Below are positions 43,396-51,747 of a stretch of 64,000 nucleotides of DNA, one piece after another; within the stretch, counting starts at the first letter, position 1; every line of letters begins with the position of its first letter. Below the pieces are notes generated by a model that had not been told where the DNA came from, searched no databases, and worked only from the letters and a program-made list of their open reading frames with translations. Position numbers and translations under genes: made by a program. This DNA comes from Onthovicinus sp900555545 (GTDB taxonomy: Bacteria > Bacillota > Clostridia > Oscillospirales > Acutalibacteraceae), in contig CASFPX010000007.1 of NCBI GenBank assembly GCA_949296915.1, positions 62,001 through 126,000 on the forward strand, in the 5' to 3' direction.

Positions 43396-44610
43396 TCAGC
43401 CGAGATAGGCACTCAAATAGGGCCGCGGGTTGGTATGATTGCCGTTAATACGCACCTCAAAGTGGCAGTGCGGCCCAAACGAATTGCCCGTGTTGCCTAC
43501 GTTGGCGATAAACTCTCCGCGGGAGACCTGCTGCCCGGCGGAGACCGAGAGGCTCTCGCAATGGGCATAGAGCGTGCTCAGGCCGTTACCGTGGTCAATG
43601 ATTACATAGTTACCATAGCCGCCGTTCCAGCCATAGGATGCAACGATCACAGTGCCAGCCTCCGCGGCGCAGATGCGCTTGCCCTGCGCGCCGCCACAGG
43701 TGATGTCCAGCCCCTTGTGGAATCCGGTGTACGGATCCGTACGCGGGCCATAGTCACTGGAGATATAGGCGCCGCTGCCATAGGCCACATCCATCAGCGG
43801 CCATGCAAAATCTGCCCCTTCTATATCCGTACTGCTCGAACCGCCGGAGCTGCCGCCTCCGCTGATCGTCCCATCGCCCTGGGAGCCGGATGCCGCCTGT
43901 TGGCGAATCTGTTCCTCATATGCATCCATCTGATCCTCCAGCTCCTGCCGGATGGCAACCGCCTGTGCGCTGTCCGCATCCAGCTCATCCAGCAGATCCC
44001 GCTGGCGGTCCACCTTGGTCTGCATATCGGCCTGTTCCTGCTGCTCCTGGGCGCGCTGCGACTCCAGATCTGACTTTTGCGCTGTGAGGCTTTCTTTTTG
44101 CTTATTCTGTTCATCAATCAGCGCCTTGAAGGAGTCGATCATCTCACTGTCGTAGGCGGAGGTGCGGGAGACAAGCTCCAAACTCATCAAAAAGGTCGAG
44201 TAATCCGCCGAACTGAACAGCATCTCCAGCGGGGAGGTTTGCCCGTTCATGTACATGGAGCGCAGGCGCTTGGCCAGTTGTGCGTAAGTGGCATCAATTT
44301 TTTCCTGCTGCTGCGCGATCTGCTCCTCCGTCTGGATGATCTGATCGTTCAAGCTGCTGATCTCGCGCTGCGTCTGCTGGAGCTTTTGCTCGGAGAGGGA
44401 GAGTTCCTTCTCCAGCGCGTCCAAATATTCCTGATTGGATGCGGTCTTGTCCTCGATCTCCGCAATCACTCTCTCCTGTTCCTGAATCTGGCGATCCAGA
44501 TCGTCCAGATCATCCTGCGTGATCTCCGCCGCACACGGGGCGATCAGAGTCAGCGCAAACACAGCAGCCGCCAGTGCGGCACGAACTGCCTTGAATGGAA
44601 ATCTTTTCAC
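43396..44610 (-). CDS. Secreted coiled-coil M23 (LytM) peptidase homologue, first copy
   Basis: A 404-residue protein starting at GTG 44610 with GGAGG eight bases upstream; upstream in-frame starts lie in the ftsX end. It has a signal peptide, a long coiled coil (QIQEQERVIAEIEDK onward) containing the shared RLRSMYMNGQTSPLEMLF segment, a glycine/serine linker and an M23 domain with HKGLDITCGG, LYAHC and PHCHFEV. It directly follows ftsX and is the likely FtsEX-regulated hydrolase. Compared with its neighbour it has a longer Gly/Ser linker. Confidence 0.9.
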   Translation of the reverse strand: MKRFPFKAVRAALAAAVFALTLIAPCAAEITQDDLDDLDRQIQEQERVIAEIEDKTASNQEYLDALEKELSLSEQKLQQTQREISSLNDQIIQTEEQIAQQQEKIDATYAQLAKRLRSMYMNGQTSPLEMLFSSADYSTFLMSLELVSRTSAYDSEMIDSFKALIDEQNKQKESLTAQKSDLESQRAQEQQEQADMQTKVDRQRDLLDELDADSAQAVAIRQELEDQMDAYEEQIRQQAASGSQGDGTISGGGSSGGSSSTDIEGADFAWPLMDVAYGSGAYISSDYGPRTDPYTGFHKGLDITCGGAQGKRICAAEAGTVIVASYGWNGGYGNYVIIDHGNGLSTLYAHCESLSVSAGQQVSRGEFIANVGNTGNSFGPHCHFEVRINGNHTNPRPYLSAYLG

Positions 44611-44644
44611 AGAAATTCGCCTCCAATTCCTTGAAACACACGAA

Positions 44645-45577
44645 TTAATCCTGCTGTTCGAGCTGTACAACGCCCTCTTCTTCCTTCAAATACTTATTCA
44701 TGGAGAAGGCGCTGCCAACACTGCCGGTTACGATACCGATTGCCACAAAAGAGAGCAGCAGCTTCCAGGACATGCCGCCGAACGGGACAAGCGTCACACC
44801 GCCCAGCAGCGAGGAGAACAGATCTCCAAACAGGGAGACCGCCAGCTCGTAGACCCCCCAGACAGCCAGCAGGGACAAAACACCCGCAAGCAGTCCGATT
44901 ACCATACCTTCAATCATAAAGGGCCAGCGGATAAACCAGCGCGTGGCGCCGACCGCTTTCATAATACTGATCTCCAAACGCCTGGAATACATCGTTACCC
45001 GGACCGTATTGGAGACGATGAAAAGCGAAACCACCAGCAACATGACGATGATTACAACGCTTACAACGGAGATCGCATGGCGGACTGTGGTCAAACTCCC
45101 GGCCAGGTCGCTGCTCTCCTCCACGCTCTGGATGCCATCCACTTTCTGGATACTCTCCACCGTCTGTGAGAAGAGTGCCATATCGTCCACCGTGATCTTA
45201 TAGCTGTCCGGCAGGGGATTTTCCATACCGTTGAGGTAGTCGGAGAGTTCCATCTCCTCCGCCATCTGAGCGAGCCCCTCCTCCTGCGAGACAAACTCGA
45301 CACCGCTCACATTGGGCATGGCCTTTAACTCTGTTCCAACGCGGTCGATGACATCCTGCCCAGCGCCGTCTTCAATAAAGGCGACAATTACATTCTGGTC
45401 ATCTACCTTGTCCAGAACCGTGTTGATATTGGCAAAGATCAGTGCGGCACAGCCGATGATGATCATACAGGACATCAGCACCGCCACACTCGCAATACTC
45501 ATCAGCTTGTTGTGCCAGATATTCCGGAATCCCTCTTTGGTCAGATACTGGATACTGACGCGCTTAATGTTTTTCAT
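44645..45577 (-). CDS. ftsX: Cell-division permease-like protein FtsX
   Basis: A 310-residue membrane protein with four helices and a large extracellular loop between helices 1 and 2 (residues ~55-165), the FtsX topology. N-terminus MKNIKRVSIQYLTKEGFRN and the RRLEISIMKAVGATRWFIRWPF motif before helix 3 are family features. FtsX transmits ATP-driven motion of FtsE to peptidoglycan hydrolases outside. It overlaps ftsE by 14 bases and is followed by two M23 genes. Confidence 0.96.
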   Translation of the reverse strand: MKNIKRVSIQYLTKEGFRNIWHNKLMSIASVAVLMSCMIIIGCAALIFANINTVLDKVDDQNVIVAFIEDGAGQDVIDRVGTELKAMPNVSGVEFVSQEEGLAQMAEEMELSDYLNGMENPLPDSYKITVDDMALFSQTVESIQKVDGIQSVEESSDLAGSLTTVRHAISVVSVVIIVMLLVVSLFIVSNTVRVTMYSRRLEISIMKAVGATRWFIRWPFMIEGMVIGLLAGVLSLLAVWGVYELAVSLFGDLFSSLLGGVTLVPFGGMSWKLLLSFVAIGIVTGSVGSAFSMNKYLKEEEGVVQLEQQD

Positions 45578-46757
45578 CCTGATCCCCTCCTATCTCCGAA
45601 AGGTGCTCAAGATAAATCGAGTAATCGATTTTATCCTCCTCATCCCGCGCGAACAGATCGGAGGAGGTACCTGTTGTCAGGCGGCTGACAAGTTCATTGG
45701 CCCGTTGAAGCGGATCCTTTTTTGGCCCCGGTTCCGACCTTTCGGCAGGTACGGAGGACTTTTCCTGTTTCTGTTCTGGTTCCACCGGCGCCTTTTCTTT
45801 TTCCTCCGCCTTTTGGGGCTTGGACGGTTGTTTTTTCACCTGGGCAGATTGATCCAGATGCACCTCTGCTTCTCTCAGATCCGCTGCTTCCTGCCCATTT
45901 TTTGCACTGGACTCAACTGGATGCTCCGGATTCTCACTGTCCTTTTGGGCCTGCTTCAATGCAGAGGCCGGCTCATATGTCTGGATAAAATCCTTTTCCC
46001 GGCGGGCCCTGTGATCCCCTGCGTGGTAGTAGGTGTTGCGGTGCCCCTTGCGCGAGACGGAACGCCGGTTGGCCTCACGAGTACTCAAATCCTCCGGCCC
46101 CGTGTCCGAGGAAACGGTGCCGTTATCGATTACGATCACCCGGTGCTTAAAGCTGCGAACCAGCTCGTGCTCATGCGTCACCATGACCACCGTTGTTCCA
46201 TTGGCATTGATGTGATTGAGCAGATCGACAATCTCAAAGGACATCTCCGGGTCAACATTCCCCGTAGGCTCGTCCGCAACGATCAGCCCGGCGTTGTTGA
46301 CGAGGGCACGTGCCAGTGCCACCCGCTGCTGCTCACCGCCGGAGAGCTGATTGGGCATATTGCGCGCCTTGGTGTTCAACCCAACCAGCCCGAGCACGTA
46401 TGGCACGCGCTTGCGGATATCCTTTTCATACGCGCCGATCACGCGCATGGCAAATGCGACGTTGTCATACACGGTCATATTGGGGATTAGGCGGAAGTCC
46501 TGAAATACGACGCCCATCGTACGGCGGAAATAGGGAATCTCATTTTTCCGCATGGCGACCAAATTGTGATTATTGACAATGATTGTACCGGAATTCGGCA
46601 CTTCCTCGTGCATGATCAGCTTCAAGAAAGTGCTCTTACCCGCTCCCGAGGCGCCCACGACAAATACGAACTCGCCCTTATTGATCTTCAGGCTTACATT
46701 CTTCAACGCGCGGGTGCCATTGTCATATGTCTTGGAGACATTTTTAAACTCTATCAA
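45564..46757 (-). CDS. ftsE: Cell-division ATPase FtsE with a long C-terminal extension
   Basis: Residues 1-~225 are FtsE: Walker A GASGAGKST, LSGGEQQRVALARA signature, Walker B LIVADEPTGNVD, H-loop VTHEHELV. The family is normally about 228 residues, but this protein is 397. The extra ~170 residues are charged and repetitive in composition (basic RRSVSRKGHRNTYYH, then Glu/Lys/Pro/Gln-rich) and end in a short acidic segment with DYSIYLEHLSEIGG. The extension is in frame with no stop or frameshift and overlaps the start of ftsX. Confidence 0.93.
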   Translation of the reverse strand: MIEFKNVSKTYDNGTRALKNVSLKINKGEFVFVVGASGAGKSTFLKLIMHEEVPNSGTIIVNNHNLVAMRKNEIPYFRRTMGVVFQDFRLIPNMTVYDNVAFAMRVIGAYEKDIRKRVPYVLGLVGLNTKARNMPNQLSGGEQQRVALARALVNNAGLIVADEPTGNVDPEMSFEIVDLLNHINANGTTVVMVTHEHELVRSFKHRVIVIDNGTVSSDTGPEDLSTREANRRSVSRKGHRNTYYHAGDHRARREKDFIQTYEPASALKQAQKDSENPEHPVESSAKNGQEAADLREAEVHLDQSAQVKKQPSKPQKAEEKEKAPVEPEQKQEKSSVPAERSEPGPKKDPLQRANELVSRLTTGTSSDLFARDEEDKIDYSIYLEHLSEIGGDQDEKH

Positions 46758-46874
46758 AATAGCACTACCTTTACGAATTAATCACGGGGGTGCGCAGCAA
46801 CGCGCTGCATTTTTATTTTAATAACTCCGGCTCAGGGAATCAAGGGACAAATCCTTCCTCTCCTCCCATTATTG

Positions 46875-46906
46875 TAAACTGGGCGCGGGGAACCCCCCGC
46901 GCCCAG
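46875..46906 (-). terminator. Terminator of the PucR-type regulator gene
   Basis: CTGGGCGCGGGG and CCCCGCGCCCAG form a perfect 12-base stem, 16 bases beyond the stop codon. The T-tract is short. Confidence 0.7.
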
Positions 46907-46921
46907 AAATCAAAGCGTTTA

Positions 46922-48007
46922 TCAGAACTTGACAGGATTGGCATCCAGATATTTCTTGACCATCAGCGCTACCTTAAAGACAATCGCGTCGTCAAACTCG
47001 CGCAGATCCAGACCGGTGAGCTTCTTGATCTTCTCCAGCCGGTAGACGAGCGTGTTGCGGTGGACGAACAGCTTTCGGGACGTCTCCGACACATTCAAGT
47101 TGTTCTCAAAGAACTTCTGGATCGTGAAGAGTGTCTCCTGATCGAGGCTGTCGATCGAACCGCGCTTGAACACCTCGTTGAGGAACATCTGGCAAAGTGT
47201 GGTCGGCAACTGATAGATCAGGCGGGCGATCCCCAGATTGTCGTAGCTGACGATCGTTTTCTCCGTATCAAACACCTTGCCGACTTCCAGAGCCACCTGG
47301 GCCTCCTTAAAGGAGCGTGCCAGATCGCGGATGCCGCTGACCGTAGTCCCGATGCCGACGAGCGCGTGCGTATAGAACTCCGTGCTCAGCGAATCGGCGA
47401 TGGAACGCGCCAGCTTTTCCAGATCCTTGGTCTCAATATTGGAGCGCACCTCTTTGACCAGTGCGATATCCGTCTCATTGACGTTGATGACGAAGTCCTT
47501 CGACTTGTCCGGGAAAAGATTCTGCACCACGTCAAAGACTGATACATCGTTGTGCTGCGGAATCCGGATCAGCAGAACCACGCGGGTTGCCTCATTGTTA
47601 AAGCGGAGTTCACGCGCCTTGAGATAGATGTCACCCGGCAGAATATTGTCCAAAATGACATTTTTAATAAAATTGCCGCGGTCAAACTTCTCATCGTAGT
47701 ACTGCTTGATATTGGCCAGGGCCACGGCGATGACCTCCGCATAGTGGAGTGCGGAATCATCCGTTCCCTCGACAAACACCGCATATTCCGGATGCATGTG
47801 CGCCCCGAACGGCTTATACGTACAGCCGTTGAGCACCTTTACATCGCTGGACTGCATGGCCTCCGCCACAGCAGCCCCTTGAAGCTCTCCGATTTTGCCA
47901 AGCTCGCTGCAGGAAATGATTGTGCCTGTCTCATCGACAACACCGATAGTGCGTTCGATCGCCTCCTTCATCTGATGGATGACGCTCTGGAACAATCTGT
48001 TTGACAT
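46922..48007 (-). CDS. PucR/CdaR-family transcriptional regulator
   Basis: A 361-residue regulator with an N-terminal sensory domain of the CdaR type (IGVVDETGTIISCSELGKIG), a central GGDEF-like PucR region and a C-terminal HTH_30 (NVSETSRKLFVHRNTLVYRLEKIKKLTGLDLREF). ATG 48007 follows GGGGGCG. Such proteins respond to sugar diacids or purines and usually activate linked transport genes, but no obvious target is adjacent. It is read separately from ftsE. Confidence 0.88.
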   Translation of the reverse strand: MSNRLFQSVIHQMKEAIERTIGVVDETGTIISCSELGKIGELQGAAVAEAMQSSDVKVLNGCTYKPFGAHMHPEYAVFVEGTDDSALHYAEVIAVALANIKQYYDEKFDRGNFIKNVILDNILPGDIYLKARELRFNNEATRVVLLIRIPQHNDVSVFDVVQNLFPDKSKDFVINVNETDIALVKEVRSNIETKDLEKLARSIADSLSTEFYTHALVGIGTTVSGIRDLARSFKEAQVALEVGKVFDTEKTIVSYDNLGIARLIYQLPTTLCQMFLNEVFKRGSIDSLDQETLFTIQKFFENNLNVSETSRKLFVHRNTLVYRLEKIKKLTGLDLREFDDAIVFKVALMVKKYLDANPVKF

Positions 48008-48232
48008 GTAATCGCCCCCGATCAATTTATACACTTTGTCCACTCATGCACTATACATTTTACACAATCTTTCAAAATATTGCAAGAACTTTTGCCTTGA
48101 TTTCTGTAATTATTTAACGATTTATTTTTTAATTTTGATTGAAACATCCGTTTTTTGCCAATTTTTGGAAAAAAGCGGGCCGATTTCTGTCCAAAATTCC
48201 CTTGTGAAGAATCACCAAGGGTTCTCAACAGT

Positions 48233-48949
48233 TCACTGCGGACATCCATCCAAGACCATCTGAACCTCTTCCGGGGTCATCTCCCGCGCCTCTCCTGGTG
48301 CGAGGGTATCGTCCAGATAGAGTCCGCCGATCCGCAGACGCCGAAGGGCGCACACACGATTGCCGACAAACTGGAACATCCGCTTAACCTGATGGTATTG
48401 ACCCTCCCGGATGATCACTGTCGCTTTCATCCGTGTCGGATCCAGGATCAGCCTGGCCGGCTCAAATTGCGTCCCATCCTGTAAGTTCATTCCCTGTGCA
48501 AAAATTTGAACATCGCCATCCGACGCCGGATGATCCAACAGGGCTTCATATTCCTTTTCCACATGGCGGTTCGGCGAAAGAATGCGGTGGGCAAACGCGC
48601 CGTCGTCCGTGAGAATCATAAAACCCGTTGTATCCTTATCAAGCCGTCCGGCTGGGAAGAGCCCCCTCCTGTCCAGATCCTCCGGGAGCAGATCGAGCAC
48701 TGTGCGCTCCCGATCAGACCGGCTTGCGCTGATCACACCGGCCGGCTTATTCATCATAATATAACAGGGGCCTGGCCGCAAAACGCGACCGCAGAGGCAA
48801 ATCTCCACCGCCTGTGGATCTACTTTGCATCCGATATCGCGGATGACGGCTCCCCCGATTGTTACCTCTCCGCGCCGGATTATCATCCGCGCCTGGGAAC
48901 GCGTACAGTTTTGCATGTCTGCGATAATTTTATCAATTCTCTCAGCCAT
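48233..48949 (-). CDS. RsuA-type 16S rRNA pseudouridine synthase
   Basis: A 238-residue enzyme with an N-terminal S4 domain (RIDKIIADMQNCTRSQARMIIRRGEVTI) and the RsuA/RluB/E/F catalytic core: MMNKPAGVISA, then GRLDKDTTGFMILTDDG carrying the catalytic Asp, and EGQYHQVKRMF. It isomerises a uridine in rRNA, probably position 516-type of 16S. ATG 48949 follows GGAGGGAAGTG. Confidence 0.93.
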   Translation of the reverse strand: MAERIDKIIADMQNCTRSQARMIIRRGEVTIGGAVIRDIGCKVDPQAVEICLCGRVLRPGPCYIMMNKPAGVISASRSDRERTVLDLLPEDLDRRGLFPAGRLDKDTTGFMILTDDGAFAHRILSPNRHVEKEYEALLDHPASDGDVQIFAQGMNLQDGTQFEPARLILDPTRMKATVIIREGQYHQVKRMFQFVGNRVCALRRLRIGGLYLDDTLAPGEAREMTPEEVQMVLDGCPQ

Positions 48950-49091
48950 CACTTCCCTCCTGCGGCGGCGTATCCCGTCGTTTTTGTAACCATATTGTAA
49001 CATTTTGTAATCTTTTTGTCAACAACGCGCAGAGAATTGGCCGTCATATTCCTATCGGCAAGGATCATATATATGACCAGGGCAGGTGAAA

Positions 49092-49634
49092 ATGATGTTT
49101 GTTTACGCTGTAAAATCTTCCAAAAAAAAACTCGCCGTCATCGGCGCTGGTGTTGCGGTATTGATCGCCGTGTTGATCTATATCCTATTCCGGTCCGGCA
49201 CTATGCCGTCCGCCAGCACTGGGGACGCGAGCACACGGGCCGGGAATGAGGAGGAACGAATCGCCTTTTTATCCCAATACGGCTGGGATGTGGCGGAGGA
49301 CCCCATCAAGGTGGAGGAAATCCTGATCCCGAACGAGTTTGACGACGTGTACACCAAATATAATGAGATCCAGGTACAGCAAGGGTTTGACCTGTCTGCC
49401 TACAAGGGATGCCGGGCCAAACGCTGGACCTATACCATCCTGAACTATCCGGGGGAGGGAGGCGTACAGCCCACGGACGGTTCCATCCGGGCCAATTTAA
49501 TTGTTTATGACGGGAGTGTCATCGGCGGAGATGTATCCTCCGTTGCACTTGACGGCTTTATGCACGGCTTTGAGCGCCCGGACGCCGCATCAAACGCCAC
49601 ACAGGCCGATATGTCCGGCCAGACAGCAGCGTAA
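49092..49634 (+). CDS. DUF4830-type membrane-anchored protein
   Basis: A 180-residue protein with an N-terminal transmembrane helix (LAVIGAGVAVLIAVLIYILF) and an outer domain containing FLSQYGWDVAEDP, IPNEFDDVYTKYNEIQ, FDLSAYKGCRAKRWTYTI and GGDVSSVALDGFMHG. This matches the DUF4830 family of Firmicutes, whose function is unknown. The start could be 49092 or 49095 (tandem ATG); GGCAGGTG lies just upstream. Single gene with a strong terminator. Confidence 0.8.
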   Translation: MMFVYAVKSSKKKLAVIGAGVAVLIAVLIYILFRSGTMPSASTGDASTRAGNEEERIAFLSQYGWDVAEDPIKVEEILIPNEFDDVYTKYNEIQVQQGFDLSAYKGCRAKRWTYTILNYPGEGGVQPTDGSIRANLIVYDGSVIGGDVSSVALDGFMHGFERPDAASNATQADMSGQTAA

Positions 49635-49662
49635 AGCTTATGGCTGAAATTCACATTCGCTA

Positions 49663-49704
49663 AGAGCGGTTCGCCCTTTCAAGTTCGAAAGGGCGAACCG
49701 CTCT
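49663..49704. terminator. Long perfect terminator stem
   Basis: Eighteen-base perfect arms from AGAGCGGTTCGCCCTTTC to its complement. It separates the DUF4830 gene from the convergent minus-strand genes and probably serves both strands. Confidence 0.85.
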
Positions 49705-49709
49705 GTCAC

Positions 49710-50024
49710 CTATATTTTTTGAATCATCCGGACCCGCAGTGGACGGTCTGTCACGTATTCCACATCCTGATCCATCGTCGTGCGGGGGTGCGGATGGATA
49801 TCCTGGCCGATTGCCACGGGTTCATCCACGACATACAGGAACCCCCGCTTTCGCCCCGAATGATAAATCTTCCCTTTCCGGGTGTAAAACAAATATTTCG
49901 GCTTATGCAAAAAGGCCTCCGCCAGTTCCCGCCACTGCGTAATGGTGCTCCCCGCCGCCAAGGTATCAAAAATCTGATCGAAACCGTGATACCAGGTACC
50001 GTCGGGATCAACTGTAAAATGCAT
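49710..50024 (-). CDS. Hypothetical protein downstream of pyrG
   Basis: A 104-residue soluble protein with no family I recognise. It begins with FTVDPDGTWYHGFDQIFDTL and contains an internal basic segment TRKGKIYHSGRKRGFLYV. ATG 50024 is taken because GCGGAG lies nine bases upstream. It starts 19 bases after pyrG and is probably co-transcribed with it. Confidence 0.6.
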   Translation of the reverse strand: MHFTVDPDGTWYHGFDQIFDTLAAGSTITQWRELAEAFLHKPKYLFYTRKGKIYHSGRKRGFLYVVDEPVAIGQDIHPHPRTTMDQDVEYVTDRPLRVRMIQKI

Positions 50025-50042
50025 CTCAGTCAACTCCGCATC

Positions 50043-51650
50043 CTACTTTTCACTCTCTTTCCGCTCGAGCGACGCACGGATAAATCCAGCGAACAGCGGG
50101 TGCGGACGGTTCGGGCGGGATTTGAACTCCGGGTGCGCCTGGGAGGCGACGAACCACGGGTGATCCTTCAGTTCCACCATCTCCACGATGTGCTTATCGG
50201 GCGAGACGCCGCACAACATCATACCGGCGTTCTCCAGCTCCTCGCGGTAGTCGTTGTTGACCTCATAGCGGTGGCGGTGGCGCTCATAGATCAGCTGCTG
50301 ACCGTACGCCTCATAGGCGTGGGTCCCCTCCCGCAGCGCACAGGGATACTGCCCCAAACGCATGGTGCCGCCCATATCGACATCCTTTTGATCCGGCATA
50401 ATGTCGATCAGTGGGTGCTCCGTATCGGGATCCATCTCCGTGGAATTGGCGTCCGCCATGCCCAGAACGTGGCGCGCGAATTCGATGATTGCAATCTGCA
50501 GGCCAAGGCAGATGCCAAAGTACGGCACCTGATGCTCGCGGGCGTACTGCGCGGCAAGAATCATGCCGTCGATGCCGCGGGAACCGAACCCGCCCGGGAC
50601 GATAACGCCATTCGCATGCCCCAGCAATTTTTCGGCAGCGGCGGCGTCCGTGATCTGTTCGCTGTCCACCCAGTCGATGTGCACCTGCGCATCATTGGCA
50701 AATCCGCCGTGCTTAAGGGCTTCCACCACGCTCAGATAGGAGTCATGAAGCTCGATATACTTCCCGACAAGGGCAATATTCACCTGCTTGTGCAGTTGCT
50801 TGAGGTTCTCGACCATCCGGTCCCAATCGCTCATATCCGCCTCGCCGCATTGGATATTCAGGTGGCGCAGGACGATCTCATCGAGTCCTTGCCGTTCCAG
50901 CGCACGCGGGATCTCATAGAGCGTGGGCATATCCATATTCTCAATGACGCACTCCTTCGGCACATTGCAGAAGAGGGCGATCTTCGCCTTGATCCCGTCG
51001 TCGATCGGGTGCTCCGTGCGGCAGACAATCACATCCGGCTTGATGCCGATACCCAGCAGCTCCTTGACGGAGTGCTGCGTCGGCTTGGTCTTGAGCTCCA
51101 TGGAGGCGTTCAGATAAGGGACCAGCGTCACATGGATAAACATGCACTTCTCGTCGCCGTACTCATTGGAGAACTGGCGGATGGCCTCTAGGAACGGCTG
51201 GCTCTCAATGTCGCCCACCGTGCCGCCGATCTCCACCAGGCAAATATCCGTACTCTTATTCAAGGCGATACGGCGCTTGATCTCATTGGTGATATGCGGG
51301 ATCACCTGGATGGTCTGCCCCCCGTAGACACCCTTGCGCTCGTTGGAGATAACCGTGTGATAGACACGCCCAGAGGTCAGATTGCTGTTTTGCGACAAGC
51401 TGACGTCGATAAAGCGCTCATAGTGCCCCAGATCCAGATCCGTCTCCGCTCCGTCGTCGGTCACAAAAACCTCGCCGTGCTGGATGGGGTTCATGGTGCC
51501 CGGATCCACATTCAGATAGGGGTCGAGCTTCATCACCGTAACGCTCAGGCCACGCGCTTTGAGCAGACGGCCCAGGGATGCGGCGGTAATCCCTTTTCCA
51601 AGGCCGGAGACAACGCCTCCGGTTACAAAGATGTATTTGGTGTCCATCAT
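50043..51650 (-). CDS. pyrG: CTP synthase
   Basis: A 535-residue enzyme making CTP from UTP with glutamine as nitrogen donor. N-terminal synthase domain: KYIFVTGGVVSGLGKGITAA, KLDPYLNVDPGTMNPIQHGEVFV, VEIGGTVGDIESQPF. C-terminal glutamine amidotransferase domain: VPGGFGSRG, PYFGICLGLQ with the nucleophilic Cys, and a His-Glu pair near AQAHPEF. Length is typical. AGGAGG precedes tandem ATGs at 51650/51647. The upstream terminator belongs to the DUF1846 gene. Confidence 0.98.
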   Translation of the reverse strand: MMDTKYIFVTGGVVSGLGKGITAASLGRLLKARGLSVTVMKLDPYLNVDPGTMNPIQHGEVFVTDDGAETDLDLGHYERFIDVSLSQNSNLTSGRVYHTVISNERKGVYGGQTIQVIPHITNEIKRRIALNKSTDICLVEIGGTVGDIESQPFLEAIRQFSNEYGDEKCMFIHVTLVPYLNASMELKTKPTQHSVKELLGIGIKPDVIVCRTEHPIDDGIKAKIALFCNVPKECVIENMDMPTLYEIPRALERQGLDEIVLRHLNIQCGEADMSDWDRMVENLKQLHKQVNIALVGKYIELHDSYLSVVEALKHGGFANDAQVHIDWVDSEQITDAAAAEKLLGHANGVIVPGGFGSRGIDGMILAAQYAREHQVPYFGICLGLQIAIIEFARHVLGMADANSTEMDPDTEHPLIDIMPDQKDVDMGGTMRLGQYPCALREGTHAYEAYGQQLIYERHRHRYEVNNDYREELENAGMMLCGVSPDKHIVEMVELKDHPWFVASQAHPEFKSRPNRPHPLFAGFIRASLERKESEK

Positions 51651-51711
51651 TTGATCCCTCCTATTAGATCGGTAATAATAAGGTAATGTGCTCTTTTCTC
51701 ATCTCTTTCAG

Positions 51712-51747
51712 GCAAAAATGGGGACGGCGCCCCCTTTGGACGCCGTC
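51712..51747 (-). terminator. Terminator of the DUF1846 gene, overlapping its stop codon
   Basis: GACGGCG and CGCCGTC arms at 51723-51747, followed on the minus strand by CCCCATTTTTG. The pyrG start lies about 60 bases further on. Confidence 0.75.

Noticed and set aside
42209..44610. Similarity of the two M23 genes as an assembly duplication
   Set aside because: The two copies differ in length, linker and many residues, so they are real paralogues.
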